From: Rubeoparvulum massiliense
Lineage (GTDB): Bacteria > Bacillota > Bacilli > Rubeoparvulales > Rubeoparvulaceae
NCBI RefSeq assembly: GCF_001049895.1
Contig: NZ_CVPE01000003.1
Coordinates: 248,001-312,000 of the forward strand
Direction of reading: 5' to 3'
DNA: 64,000 nucleotides
Positions 46,369-56,300 of the stretch are shown one piece after another. Under the pieces are notes generated by a model. That model saw nothing but the letters and a program-made list of their open reading frames with translations, was not told where the DNA came from and ran no database searches. Within the stretch, counting starts at the first letter, position 1, and every line of letters begins with the position of its first letter. Position numbers and translations under genes: made by a program.

Positions 46369-47574
46369 TTAATTGATTTGATTAAAGAGTTCGAACATCG
46401 GTACCATAATGGATAGAACGATGGTTCCTACAATCACAGCAAGGAAGATGATCATGGTGGGTTCAATCAAGGATTGAAGCCGTTCAGTGGCTTGTTCCAC
46501 TTCCGTCTCATAGAATTGCGCCACCTTATCTAGCATTTGATCCAGTGTCCCAGTCTGTTCTCCAATGGCAATCATCTGTGTCACCATAGGTGGAAAAACC
46601 CAATGACTTTTTAAGGGAACTGTGATCGATTCGCCACTACCTAAAGAGTGGCGCGACTTATGGATGAGCTGAACCATCACCTCATTATCCAATACCTCTT
46701 CCACAATGGCGAAGGCTTGCAAGATAGGAACGGAGCTGACGAATAACGAACTTAAGGTGCTGCTCATACGAGAAATCTGTGACTTTTGAATAATTTTTCC
46801 AACGATAGGCAACTTTAATTTAGCATAATCTAGGTAGTATTTACTAGTTTTATTCCGTTTTAAAAGGCACAAAACTGTGTACAAAGTCGCAATAACGATA
46901 GCGATGATCCACCAATACATTTGGATCCAGGCACTACTATCTAGCACAAACTGCGTAATGGCTGGAAGCTCACTACCAAATTGCAGAAACATATCAGCGA
47001 ACATGGGAACTACGGTGGCCAGTAAAAAGATGATCACGGCAATGGCAAAAATCCCTACAGCTACTGGATAGGTGAGAGCGGAGATCACCTTTTGCCGCAA
47101 GCGATGCTGCTTCTCATAGTAGGTAGCCATTCGATCTAGGGTATCATCTAATGTTCCGCTTGCCTCTCCTGCCTTCACCATGTTGATAATGAGTGGTGTG
47201 AAGATCCGTGGGTGCTGTGCCATCGCCTTGGATAAAGGATGACCCTGCCGCAGTTCCTCTTCAATTTTCTCCAGTGCATGTTGCAGTGTTCTACTCTCTG
47301 TCTGATCGATCAGAATCCTAATCGCTTCCACAATAGTGACACCTGCTCGTATCAATGTGGCTAACTGGCGTAAGAAAAGCACAAACTGTGTTGGTTTGAC
47401 TGCCCTACCTACTTGGATCTCTCGATAAAACAGACTCTTACTCTCCTGCAATTGCATGACCTTGATTCCCCGCTTACGCAAACGCTGCGTAGCCTCTTTG
47501 GTTGAATCTGCCTTCACCTTCCCCTCGCACAGCTCACCACGGGAGTTTCGTCCCTCATAGAGATAGAGAGGCAT
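46369..47574 (-). CDS. pilC: Type IV pilus inner-membrane platform protein PilC
   Basis: A 401-residue protein of the GspF/PilC family with two repeats of the T2SSF domain (FLRQLATLIRAGVTIVEAIRIL near 68 and RMSSTLSSLFVSSVPILQAFAI near 270) and three helices (about 170-192, 217-236, 375-396). It turns under the action of PilB and PilT to add or remove pilins. It begins 3 nt after pilT. Confidence 0.95.
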   Translation of the reverse strand: MPLYLYEGRNSRGELCEGKVKADSTKEATQRLRKRGIKVMQLQESKSLFYREIQVGRAVKPTQFVLFLRQLATLIRAGVTIVEAIRILIDQTESRTLQHALEKIEEELRQGHPLSKAMAQHPRIFTPLIINMVKAGEASGTLDDTLDRMATYYEKQHRLRQKVISALTYPVAVGIFAIAVIIFLLATVVPMFADMFLQFGSELPAITQFVLDSSAWIQMYWWIIAIVIATLYTVLCLLKRNKTSKYYLDYAKLKLPIVGKIIQKSQISRMSSTLSSLFVSSVPILQAFAIVEEVLDNEVMVQLIHKSRHSLGSGESITVPLKSHWVFPPMVTQMIAIGEQTGTLDQMLDKVAQFYETEVEQATERLQSLIEPTMIIFLAVIVGTIVLSIMVPMFELFNQIN

Positions 47575-47577
47575 GGA

Positions 47578-48615
47578 TTACATCCCTCCTTCTCCGAGAA
47601 TAGGCGATGCGCTATCAAAGCAGACCAGTCCCTGATTAAGCAATGTCCGCACTGCAGACTCCATGGTTTGCATCCCCTGAGACCGACTGGTCTGCATCAC
47701 CGTTAGAATTTGGTGTGTCTTTTCATTACGAATCAGATTGGCTACTGCTGGATTATTAATGAGGATTTCTAAAGCTGCTCGTCGCCCTCCCTGCTTCAAG
47801 GGCAAGAGACGCTGTGAAATAATCGCTTGTAAAACATTGGAGAGCTGCAAACGAATCTGACCTTGCTGACTGGATGGAAAGACATCGATAATCCGATCGA
47901 TGGTGGCGAGAGCCGAACTGGTATGTAATGTTGCTAATACAAGGTGACCGGTCTCTGCTGCAGTAATGGCAGTAGCAATGGTTTCCAGATCTCGCATCTC
48001 CCCGACCATAATTACATCTGGATCCTGCCGTAATGCTGCCCGTAAGCCATTGGAAAAACTACTGGTATCATTTCCTACTTCCCTTTGCTCAATGATGGAC
48101 TGTTCGTGATGATGTAAATACTCAATAGGGTCCTCCAAGGTGATGATGTGGCGATGCATATGTTGATTCATGTACTGAATCATCGCAGCTAGGGTGGTAG
48201 ATTTACCACTACCAGTAGGACCGGTAACAAGTACTAGCCCATGTACTTTTCCTGCTAGCTCGCGGATGGTATTCGGTAGATTCAACACCTCCAGTGTGGG
48301 TACCATCGTTGGTATCAAGCGAAGGGCTAGGCTTACCTGACCTCGTTGAAAAAATGCATTGACACGAAACCGTACCTTCCCTTCATATTCAAAGGAAAAG
48401 TCAAGCTCCCCCAACTGATTGAACTCCTCCCAACGCTGAGACGGGACTAGCTCCTCTGCAATCTTCGCTGTCTCCTCAGCACTAAGCACCGCTTGTTGAC
48501 TGGGATGGAGCGCACCATCAATGCGTAGAATAGGAGGGAGCCCAGATGAGATATGGATATCTGAAGCTCGATCCTGGATGGCTTGATTAATGGCTAATTG
48601 TAAGTGTTCATTCAT
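47578..48615 (-). CDS. pilT: Type IV pilus retraction ATPase PilT
   Basis: A 345-residue hexameric ATPase: N-terminal PAS-like region (DIHISSGLPPILRIDG), Walker A GPTGSGKST, Asp box, Walker B region with VGEMRD, His box (LVLATLHTSSALATIDRIIDVFP) and the C-terminal AVANLIRNEK, which corresponds to the AIRNLIRE motif needed for retraction. Presence of PilT implies retractile pili able to drive twitching. The ATG at 48615 follows AGGTGATA; a GTG three codons earlier is less likely. Confidence 0.95.
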   Translation of the reverse strand: MNEHLQLAINQAIQDRASDIHISSGLPPILRIDGALHPSQQAVLSAEETAKIAEELVPSQRWEEFNQLGELDFSFEYEGKVRFRVNAFFQRGQVSLALRLIPTMVPTLEVLNLPNTIRELAGKVHGLVLVTGPTGSGKSTTLAAMIQYMNQHMHRHIITLEDPIEYLHHHEQSIIEQREVGNDTSSFSNGLRAALRQDPDVIMVGEMRDLETIATAITAAETGHLVLATLHTSSALATIDRIIDVFPSSQQGQIRLQLSNVLQAIISQRLLPLKQGGRRAALEILINNPAVANLIRNEKTHQILTVMQTSRSQGMQTMESAVRTLLNQGLVCFDSASPILGEGGM

Positions 48616-48624
48616 CCTTATCAC

Positions 48625-50286
48625 CTACTCATCTATAGTTACGCGAAGCACTTCATCGAGAGTGGTCAACCCTTCGCTCACTTTGCGTAGACCATCTTCT
48701 AGTAAAAAGATTGTTCCTTGATCCTTCGCATACTGACGGATTTCAAAAAGTGAGGCTTTTTCCATGATCATCTGCTTCATTTGATCATCTAGAATCAGGA
48801 TTTCCTGCAAGGCGATTCTCCCTTTATAGCCTGTCATATTACAGGTACCACAGCCCTTGCCATAGATCACCTCGTCTAGCTCCAGGCCATGCTTGGTAAA
48901 AAGCTCTTTTTCCCATTGTTCAGGTGGACGTTTCGTTTTGCAGTCACGGCAGACACGACGTACTAGTCTTTGTGACATTACACCACTGACCGATGCTGCC
49001 ACCAGAAAGGGTTCAATTCCCATATCCACAAGACGAATGATGGTGCTTACAGAATCATTGGTATGAAGGGTACTTAATACCAAGTGACCTGTCAGCGAAG
49101 CGCGGATGGCGATCTCCGCTGTTTCGAGGTCACGAATTTCTCCTACCATCACAATATTAGGATCCTGTCGTAGGATGGAGCGCAATCCACGGGCAAAGGT
49201 AAGACCCACCTTACCATTCACCTGAACTTGATTAATCCCTTCAATCTGATACTCCACCGGATCCTCCACGGTGATAATATTAACCGCCTCATCATTCAAG
49301 TAGTTTAAGGTGGCATAGAGCGTAGAAGTCTTACCACTCCCCGTAGGTCCAGTGATTAAGATGATACCAGTAGGTCGCTGGATCAAGTTCATATAGCGCT
49401 TGAGATTCAGCTTGTTCAATTCCAACTTGCTAAGCTCGTTCAGGGCATTTCCCAAATCTAATACACGTAGAACCACCTTTTCACCATAAACGGTGGGCAA
49501 TGTCGAGATACGGAGGTCAATGGGATGAAAATCAAGATCTACCTTAATCCGACCATCCTGGGGAAGACGCGATTCTGTAATATCCATTTCCCCCATCACC
49601 TTAATTCGGGCAATCAGGACATTCTGCATATGTTTCGGAAGGGTTCGTTCCGTCCGTAGCACGCCATCTACGCGATAACGAACCAGAACCTGTGACTCTT
49701 GCGGATCAATATGGATATCACTAGCCTGAAGCTCAACAGCATGTTGGAGCAGCTGATTAACGAGACGAATAACAGGTGTCTCTTCTTCTTCCGTATTGAA
49801 TGCTTCTGTCTCCTCTGGCGCCTGCGAATAGCTCAGCCATTCTTCTACTGTTTGATCGGATCCATAGTAGCTATTGATGGCTCGTAATATATCATACTTG
49901 GTAGCGATGACTGGATCGATTTCAAATCCTGTAGCCATTCTCAAATCATCCATCGCAATATAATCGAGAGGATCGGCCATTGCAACGATTAATTTATTCC
50001 CATTGCGCTTTAATGGAATCAAGAGATTACGCTTCGCTTCTTCCTTTGAAATTAACGTAAATAGATTGGTATCAAAAGGATAGCGGTACAGACTTACATG
50101 GGGGATGCCTAACTGAAATTCTAACGCTTCAATTAATTGAAGCTCTGTAATGAAGCCCTGTTCAAGTAAGGCATCACCCAATCTTTGATTCGGTTTCTTA
50201 CTGGCCAACGTTTGCTGCAATTGCTCTTCAGAAATTAATCCTGTTTCAACAAGTAAATCGCCCAAACGTTTCCGCTCCGTAATCAC
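48625..50286 (-). CDS. pilB: Type IV pilus extension ATPase PilB with MshEN-type c-di-GMP-binding N-terminus
   Basis: About 553 residues. The N-terminus has two 28-residue-spaced copies of the MshEN motif, RLGDLLVETGLISEEQLQQTL (7-27) and RLGDALLEQGFITELQLIEAL (35-55), which bind c-di-GMP in MshE and related ATPases. The ATPase core has Walker A GPTGSGKT, VGEIRD, LVLSTLHTNDS, and a four-cysteine zinc site (CRDC and CGTC). It powers pilus extension. The GTG at 50286 is preferred, with AAAGGGGAG 9 nt upstream; an ATG at 50307 would add seven residues. It heads the eight-gene minus-strand pil operon. Confidence 0.93.
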   Translation of the reverse strand: MITERKRLGDLLVETGLISEEQLQQTLASKKPNQRLGDALLEQGFITELQLIEALEFQLGIPHVSLYRYPFDTNLFTLISKEEAKRNLLIPLKRNGNKLIVAMADPLDYIAMDDLRMATGFEIDPVIATKYDILRAINSYYGSDQTVEEWLSYSQAPEETEAFNTEEEETPVIRLVNQLLQHAVELQASDIHIDPQESQVLVRYRVDGVLRTERTLPKHMQNVLIARIKVMGEMDITESRLPQDGRIKVDLDFHPIDLRISTLPTVYGEKVVLRVLDLGNALNELSKLELNKLNLKRYMNLIQRPTGIILITGPTGSGKTSTLYATLNYLNDEAVNIITVEDPVEYQIEGINQVQVNGKVGLTFARGLRSILRQDPNIVMVGEIRDLETAEIAIRASLTGHLVLSTLHTNDSVSTIIRLVDMGIEPFLVAASVSGVMSQRLVRRVCRDCKTKRPPEQWEKELFTKHGLELDEVIYGKGCGTCNMTGYKGRIALQEILILDDQMKQMIMEKASLFEIRQYAKDQGTIFLLEDGLRKVSEGLTTLDEVLRVTIDE

Positions 50287-50607
50287 GCCATCCATCTCCC
50301 CTTTCATAACTCCGATTACTTAAATAGTACTCTCTACCTATATACTACTTGTGTTTAAGCCTCTTCGCTAGTAAAAATAGGGTGGTAATCGTGTATAAAA
50401 ATGATATTTTAGAACGATATGAAGGTGAATTTTTGATATTTTACCATAAATAATCTCGTATCATGATCCCGATTCCTTGTTAACATTGTATAATATAAGT
50501 GATTTCATGGGTAATTTTTAGAAGAATTGTAACAATTATTTCATTTATTGGCTGATTGATACTTTTGTACTAGCTTCTGTCGCTACTTTCATTTTTATAA
50601 AGGAGGG
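50287..50607. promoter_or_regulatory. Divergent promoter region of the two pil transcripts
   Basis: An AT-rich gene-free stretch between pilB (-) and the first minor-pilin gene (+). For the plus strand a perfect TATAAT is at 50489-50494 but without a good -35. For the minus strand TAGTATAT near 50340-50350 is a possible -10. No c-di-GMP riboswitch core was recognised. An activator may be needed at both promoters. Confidence 0.4.
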
Positions 50608-51105
50608 ATGATGCAAACAATGAAGGATGACCAAGGCAAGCAAAAAGAGAATGGATTTACCCTATTGGAAGTGGTCTTAAGCATTACCCTCCTTACCATC
50701 ATTACTGTAAGTATGTTTGGCTTTTTTCAACAAGCCTATCTCTTTAATCAATTGAATCAGAGTAAAACCGTGGCAGTGAGCCTTGGACACAATGCGTTAG
50801 TCTATTTAGAGAAACAAGACACCCTTTATTCCGCCTTACTAGAGCATGAGGATATTCGTATCAGCCCTACGCTACTTGAACTGGATGAAATGAACTGCAA
50901 AAAATACGGATTGAATCCAAGTGTTTTTTTGCCCATTGTCAATAATGTTGTATATCATATGACCGCAGAAATACAGCTCCATCAAGATCCCAAATTACAA
51001 GATTATCTCCTGCCAGTACGTTTAACCGTTCATTGGCAAGTAAAGGAGGCGACCTATGAAACAACGGTGGAAGGATACATCTATAATAACCAGCCCACGA
51101 TGTAA
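50608..51105 (+). CDS. Minor prepilin, PilV/PilI type
   Basis: A 165-residue protein with a class III signal: charged leader ending KENG, then FTLLEVVLSITLLTIITVSMFGFF with Glu at mature position 5. The soluble part has no recognised fold. It is the first of three plus-strand pilin-like genes that probably form the priming tip complex. Three in-frame ATGs (50608, 50611, 50620) follow AAGGAGGG; which one is used does not affect the mature protein. It overlaps the next gene by 50 nt. Confidence 0.8.
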   Translation: MMQTMKDDQGKQKENGFTLLEVVLSITLLTIITVSMFGFFQQAYLFNQLNQSKTVAVSLGHNALVYLEKQDTLYSALLEHEDIRISPTLLELDEMNCKKYGLNPSVFLPIVNNVVYHMTAEIQLHQDPKLQDYLLPVRLTVHWQVKEATYETTVEGYIYNNQPTM

Positions 51106-51676
51106 AGTGAGCTACGATCAGAATGAGCTAAGTCCTCAGGGAGAAGAAGGCTTCACCTTAATCGAATTGTTAGCGGGCTTAGCCCTCTCTAGTCTGGTCA
51201 TTATCCTGATCACTTCTGTACTTGTTTCAGGTATCCACCTTTTCAATAACATCGGTACAGAAGCCATCTTACGTGATGAAGCGGATGCGATGATGAGTAC
51301 CATTATTGAACGCCTCTATAATTACCATCCTGATGAGCTAATGGATGGAGCATTTAATCTGCCAGGAGAGATCCAATTTCGCGTTAAAAATCTTGATGAT
51401 GGCAGAGGGATTCAGCTCTATTATGTGATGAGGACAGATCCTGATCAACGCCTCTTTCCACAAGATATTCTCTTGCAGGATGGTGTGCTTCGTATCGGTG
51501 AAGAGACGGTTAGCCATCCCACAGTGAATGTGATGGGTACCATTCGGTTGCTTGAAACGGATGATATTGAAGCAGAAGCCTATGGCTATCGAGAAGGGAC
51601 AATTGAGGTTGACCTTACATTAACCCATCAGGAAGATGGAAAAACATTAGATGTAAAAAGTAGCTTTGGCTTCTAG
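51056..51676 (+). CDS. Minor prepilin, PilW/PilJ type
   Basis: A 206-residue protein with an unusually long leader (31 residues) before the class III site EEG|FTLIELLAGLALSSLVIILI, Glu at mature position 5. The chosen ATG has GGAGG 6 nt upstream, inside the preceding gene, so translation is coupled by a 50-nt overlap. The remainder (DEADAMMSTIIERLYNYHPDEL, VDLTLTHQEDGKTL) resembles the general PilW layout. Likely a tip-complex pseudopilin. Confidence 0.78.
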   Translation: MKQRWKDTSIITSPRCKVSYDQNELSPQGEEGFTLIELLAGLALSSLVIILITSVLVSGIHLFNNIGTEAILRDEADAMMSTIIERLYNYHPDELMDGAFNLPGEIQFRVKNLDDGRGIQLYYVMRTDPDQRLFPQDILLQDGVLRIGEETVSHPTVNVMGTIRLLETDDIEAEAYGYREGTIEVDLTLTHQEDGKTLDVKSSFGF

Positions 51677-51703
51677 CCAAGGGGTATAGGAGGTGGTAAA
51701 TCG

Positions 51704-53335
51704 ATGCAAAATGAGCGGGGATCGGCCTTAATTCTTGTTCTCCTTGTCAGTATGATTTTTACCATTCTTGGTGTAGCCATTCTAAAAACTAGCCTACATG
51801 GAACAGTGAGAACAGAGTATCGTGAGAGCGATGTACAAGCTATGCAAATCGCTGAGAAGGTATTGGATTTGGCTACCACAGAGGTACAGGTTTTGATGAA
51901 GGATTATGATGGTACATTGAATGTGGATACCTTTCTCACACAATATATCTCCAATCTCGATCAGAATGAACAGCTTCTCAATTCCATGAGTAAATTATCT
52001 GATGAAATGGGACTTCCCGGGGATCGTATCGACTTTGAGATCACTAGCATCGACCGCCTCAGCAAGGATGCCCCTGATCAGAATAGAAAACTATATGCAA
52101 GCTTGCAGGAAGCTAGTAAAGAGGAATATCTCGCTACCTTCCAACTCCGAGCAACCATCGAGATGGAGGATGGCGTAAAGCGTACACTGGTACAGGAATT
52201 ATTAGTCAGTGCCTACCCGAGCTTTTTACGCTATGCCTTAGGGACAGAAGGAATACTGACCATCAATGGTGGAGCCTTCATCCAAGGGGATGTCTATGCT
52301 GGTAAGGGAACGCTTCCTAGTACCACGGCAAATTATTATTTTCGTGGAGTGAACGATGCATTTCAAACGTGTAAACCAACGATCAATGGAAGATTTTATC
52401 TCCCTCCATCTACAGAAAGTCTGCACGATTATGATAGTAACTTAACAAAATGGGGAACGACACAGTTTGATGGTGCAGTCAAATTCTTTTTCCATAATAA
52501 TCAATTTCTCAGCGTAGACGTAGAATCCTCCTTCCAAGATCAATTACGCAATATTGGTTCCATCCCGAATTTAGGAGGTGTAGAGCAATTTAACACCTCC
52601 TTTTATCCGAAACCCTCTGAACCGTGGAAATGGAATGGAATTCAGATCACGAAATCCACCAAATTCTCCGATCGCCAGTCACCATTCTATCTCTATGACA
52701 ACCTGGAAATTAATAATGGAGAATGGTTGGTCATCGAAGGCGATGTAGTGATTGAGCCCTTATCTCTCGGAGAAGAGGAACGACAGATTGCCCTTGAGCA
52801 GGGAATATTATTGCCACCAGATCCGCTCAGCATCACTGGGAATTTGTTAATAGAAGGAGAGCTCATCATCCGTGGGAATGTAGACTTCAATCATTCTACC
52901 ATCTACGTAAAGGGAAATACCACCATCGATGAAGCCAATATTGCTGGCAAAGATCCCGTTGTGCTATTAACCAGTGGTGAGCTATTGATCAATCGAATCA
53001 ATGAGTTTAATAATAAGTTCCAACCTGAGAAGAAGTTAAAAGCCTACCTCTATACTGATCGTAAAGCGATTCTTTATGGGGTCGGCTCTTACCTCAATAT
53101 TGAGGGTGGCGTTTTTGCCAAGGAGAGCCTTGAGATCAATGCCGTTCGAGGAGAAACCAAGACCAATGGTGCTAAAACCAGGATCGGGTATAACCCTCTC
53201 CATGATGACCTGGAAAAATCACGGCTGAAAGTAACCTACGATCCTAGCTTCTATATTACGCAAGCAGATAGCTTGCCTCGCGTTGACCAAATCGAAGTGA
53301 TTCGAGGAAAACGATACGTAGAATATGAGAAATAG
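51704..53335 (+). CDS. PilX-like large pilus-tip protein with beta-helix C-terminus
   Basis: A 543-residue protein with a PilX/GspK-type N-terminus: MQNERG|SALILVLLVSMIFTILGVAIL, without the Glu at position 5, as expected for the terminal member of a tip complex. After about 150 helical residues the protein becomes beta-rich with spaced repeats (GDVVIEPLSLG, SITGNLLIEGELIIRGNVDF, STIYVKGNTTIDEANIAG, YLNIEGGVFAKESLEINA) like bactofilin or pectate-lyase-type helices. This could be an adhesive tip domain. The ribosome site is AGGAGG. A convergent terminator follows at once. Confidence 0.75.
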   Translation: MQNERGSALILVLLVSMIFTILGVAILKTSLHGTVRTEYRESDVQAMQIAEKVLDLATTEVQVLMKDYDGTLNVDTFLTQYISNLDQNEQLLNSMSKLSDEMGLPGDRIDFEITSIDRLSKDAPDQNRKLYASLQEASKEEYLATFQLRATIEMEDGVKRTLVQELLVSAYPSFLRYALGTEGILTINGGAFIQGDVYAGKGTLPSTTANYYFRGVNDAFQTCKPTINGRFYLPPSTESLHDYDSNLTKWGTTQFDGAVKFFFHNNQFLSVDVESSFQDQLRNIGSIPNLGGVEQFNTSFYPKPSEPWKWNGIQITKSTKFSDRQSPFYLYDNLEINNGEWLVIEGDVVIEPLSLGEEERQIALEQGILLPPDPLSITGNLLIEGELIIRGNVDFNHSTIYVKGNTTIDEANIAGKDPVVLLTSGELLINRINEFNNKFQPEKKLKAYLYTDRKAILYGVGSYLNIEGGVFAKESLEINAVRGETKTNGAKTRIGYNPLHDDLEKSRLKVTYDPSFYITQADSLPRVDQIEVIRGKRYVEYEK

Positions 53336-53379
53336 AGAAGAAGCACCTAAGCGAAATATTGCTTAGATGCTTCTTCTCT
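53334..53379. terminator. Strong hairpin between convergent pilX-like and DUF5057-like genes
   Basis: AGAGAAGAAGCACCTAAGC pairs with GCTTAGATGCTTCTTCTCT (18 of 19) around an 8-nt loop. T-runs are poor in both directions, but the convergent position suggests termination or transcript protection on both sides. Confidence 0.65.
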
Positions 53380-53399
53380 CAATCTCTTCCATGAATCCT

Positions 53400-56300
53400 T
53401 TAATAGCGCCAATCATCATGCTTCTTCGGTACTACTGTTACCCTAATTTTCTTCTCATATTCGTAGACCTGTAGATTATCAGGATCCTGCAGCATCACAC
53501 GGAGTGTAACATCTGCTAGACCCTCTCGTAGTGCAATGGCATATCCTTTATTATTAACCAGTAAAATGTCCGGTTTCGATGAGGACCACTCCTCACCGAT
53601 CACAAGCTGATTCTGATCATAGTCTCTGATGTTTGTTAACTGATAGTTGATGCTCCTACCTGTTCCTCGTTCCAACTCAAGATCTGCACTATTTAGTCCT
53701 ACAACATGTACTTCTCCTGATTGGAGTGGGATGCCATCTGTTGTTTTGGCAATCAACCTGGTAGTTCCTGGACTCTTCCCGATGAGATAGTTACCATGAA
53801 TGGACGCCACGGGAGGACCAGTAATCTCAAAACTTAGCCCTGGTCGACAGCCTTTGGGTTGAATTTCATAGGAAATCGATTTACTTTGCCCCTGAAATAG
53901 GGTAATCGGACCAATCTGCTTTAGCCGATATGGGATTAAGCTTATCTCTGGAAATGGCTGTGAAAAGTTTGATTCTCCTTCTTGCTTTAAATAAGCATGT
54001 AAGGGATAAGCTGGCTGACTTAAGATCATCTCACGATTAACAGCTTTCAATTTGAACTGGAATGTATAGGGATTCGGCATCAACGTGTTTGGATCAATGC
54101 TAAACTGATCCTTAGGTAAGGATCCTTCTAATAGATCGCCTTGATCATTCTTCTGTACATTGATCCAGTCAGGCCTCTCGAAAGCTTCAAATCCCTCGGG
54201 AAGCTGTAATGAAAAGCTCCAATCTCCATAGGGGAATAGAGTATAATTTTGAACCTTGAAATTCTTATTTCCATCCTTTGCAGCTTCAGCCTCACCTAAT
54301 TGAGCAAAGCCACGTAGTTGAAGCTTGCGCTCATTACTGCCATTATTATTGAGGTCGAAGTCATCTACCACAAAAACAATCAGCTTTGCATTTGGGTCCA
54401 TATTGGATGGGAAGTTAATAAACACATCGTTCTTTCCACTTGGATCGGCGCCAGGATTATTCTTACTTGGATCAAGCTCTACCTTCCCATTTTTAAGTGC
54501 TTCGAGAAAGTCGATACTAGCAAAGTTGTACGTTGAATTATTTCCCTTCTGCTCAGTCTTTACCCAAAACCAGCTTGCTCCCCCCTCAGCTGATTGGGGA
54601 GAATTTTTTTTCTCATTTACTTTGAAGGCGATCTTTTCATTGACACCATATTGTTGAAGCTCATTACTCTTAATCACCATGGGAAGGAAGGTAGCATTCT
54701 TGAGATCAAATGGTTGATTCACTAAACGGTTGGCACCGATCGTATAGGATAACTCTACTTGATTGGATTTATCCGTATTTAGTGGAAGATAGGCCTGCTT
54801 TGGTGAGCTTAGTAAATTGAAGGGTTCTGTCACCAAAACAAACTCAACTTGATCCTTAGCACCTGATTGATCCCATGCCTCAATACGAATCGGTACAATG
54901 GGGGGGAACTCAGTCAATTGAAGATCCTTTGGTGAGACATCTAATGAGATGGTACTTCCCTTTGTCACCTTCTGATACTTATGTTGCAAACTGTGTCCTA
55001 CTGTCTGGGAGGTATGATTAATATTCACCTCCACCTTGTTAATCCAGTGGTCTTTAAAATCATAATCATCCACACGAAACTTGAGATGAATGGTCTTCTC
55101 TGGACTGTGTGATACCTCATTTCCATCATTAAGCTGTGGTGAGAGCACACTAATAATCGGTGCATGGTTGGAGCCCATGAATGCACGATAGATCGTATTC
55201 ACAAGCAGCTTCTGTTCATCCTCAGTCGGTGGATCTAATACATTTCGATAGATATCCCACCTTAATAAATGTCCGCTTCCTGAGAATGTAATATTCCCTT
55301 TGGAATAGGTGTAATAGTGATGCCAGGTGTCATACACATTATCACGCCACTTAAAGATGCTGTCATTATCAATATTGAACCAAGGAATAATTGAAGGGTC
55401 CTCTAAATCTAGCTGAAAATATTGATTATGTGTATTAGATACAGTTATTTGCTCAGGTAATAGGAAAGGGTATTGGGTAATTAATCCTTGATTAACACGG
55501 ATCGCTTTTGTTGATGGAAAAAAAGCATTTAACCCCATACTATCCCATGTGTCTGTCTGACCAATAATAGAGCGAAAATTTTTCGTCCAATCATTCTCAA
55601 TCGGGTTCCATAACCAATTCTCTGCATAGATGGAATCATGGGTAAACATAACTGATTGACCGCTAGCAATATATTGATTTATAGAGTTGAGCACCTCTGA
55701 TGGAATCCGCTCTGGCTTCTTATTCTCCTTGGAATTATACAGATCCTTAAAGCCGAAGATCACCATATTATAGTTACCATTGAGCTGTTCATGTGTTGAT
55801 TCGCAAAATTCTGCATAGGTCACGGCATCGGTTTCAATCTGATAATCCTCCGACTCTAATAGATTCTGTGCCATCAGCTCATCAGCCTTAAGATCAAGGT
55901 CATCCAAATTTTTCTTCACCTGTAATACCTTAATCTTTGTTAGATGATCTCGAAAGCGGAAGGAATTCTCAACATAATCCTGTCTCTGACTAGATTCATC
56001 GATAATGTTCAGTTTCCAATAGTAGAGACCTGAATAGCCATGAGGCAATTGATAGCTAAGGGTATAGGTACCATCTTTATTCCTTACCAACTCCTCAAGG
56101 TTCGAAGAAACAATCACTTCATCCATTGCTTCAGTTTCTTCATACTGATGATTATAGTTAAAGTCGATGAAGAGCTTAACCTTCAGCTGTTGAGGTTGGA
56201 ACTTGCCTTCATTGGGAATGGAAAAGTTAAACTTGATTTCGTTTTCAGGCGAATAATAATGAGCTGTGGAGTCCTTATATGAGATTGGATTATCTAGCAA

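Noticed and set aside
50287-50607. c-di-GMP riboswitch ahead of pil genes
   Set aside because: Such riboswitches control pilus genes in some Clostridia, but the conserved GCAAA/GNRA core was not found on either strand here.
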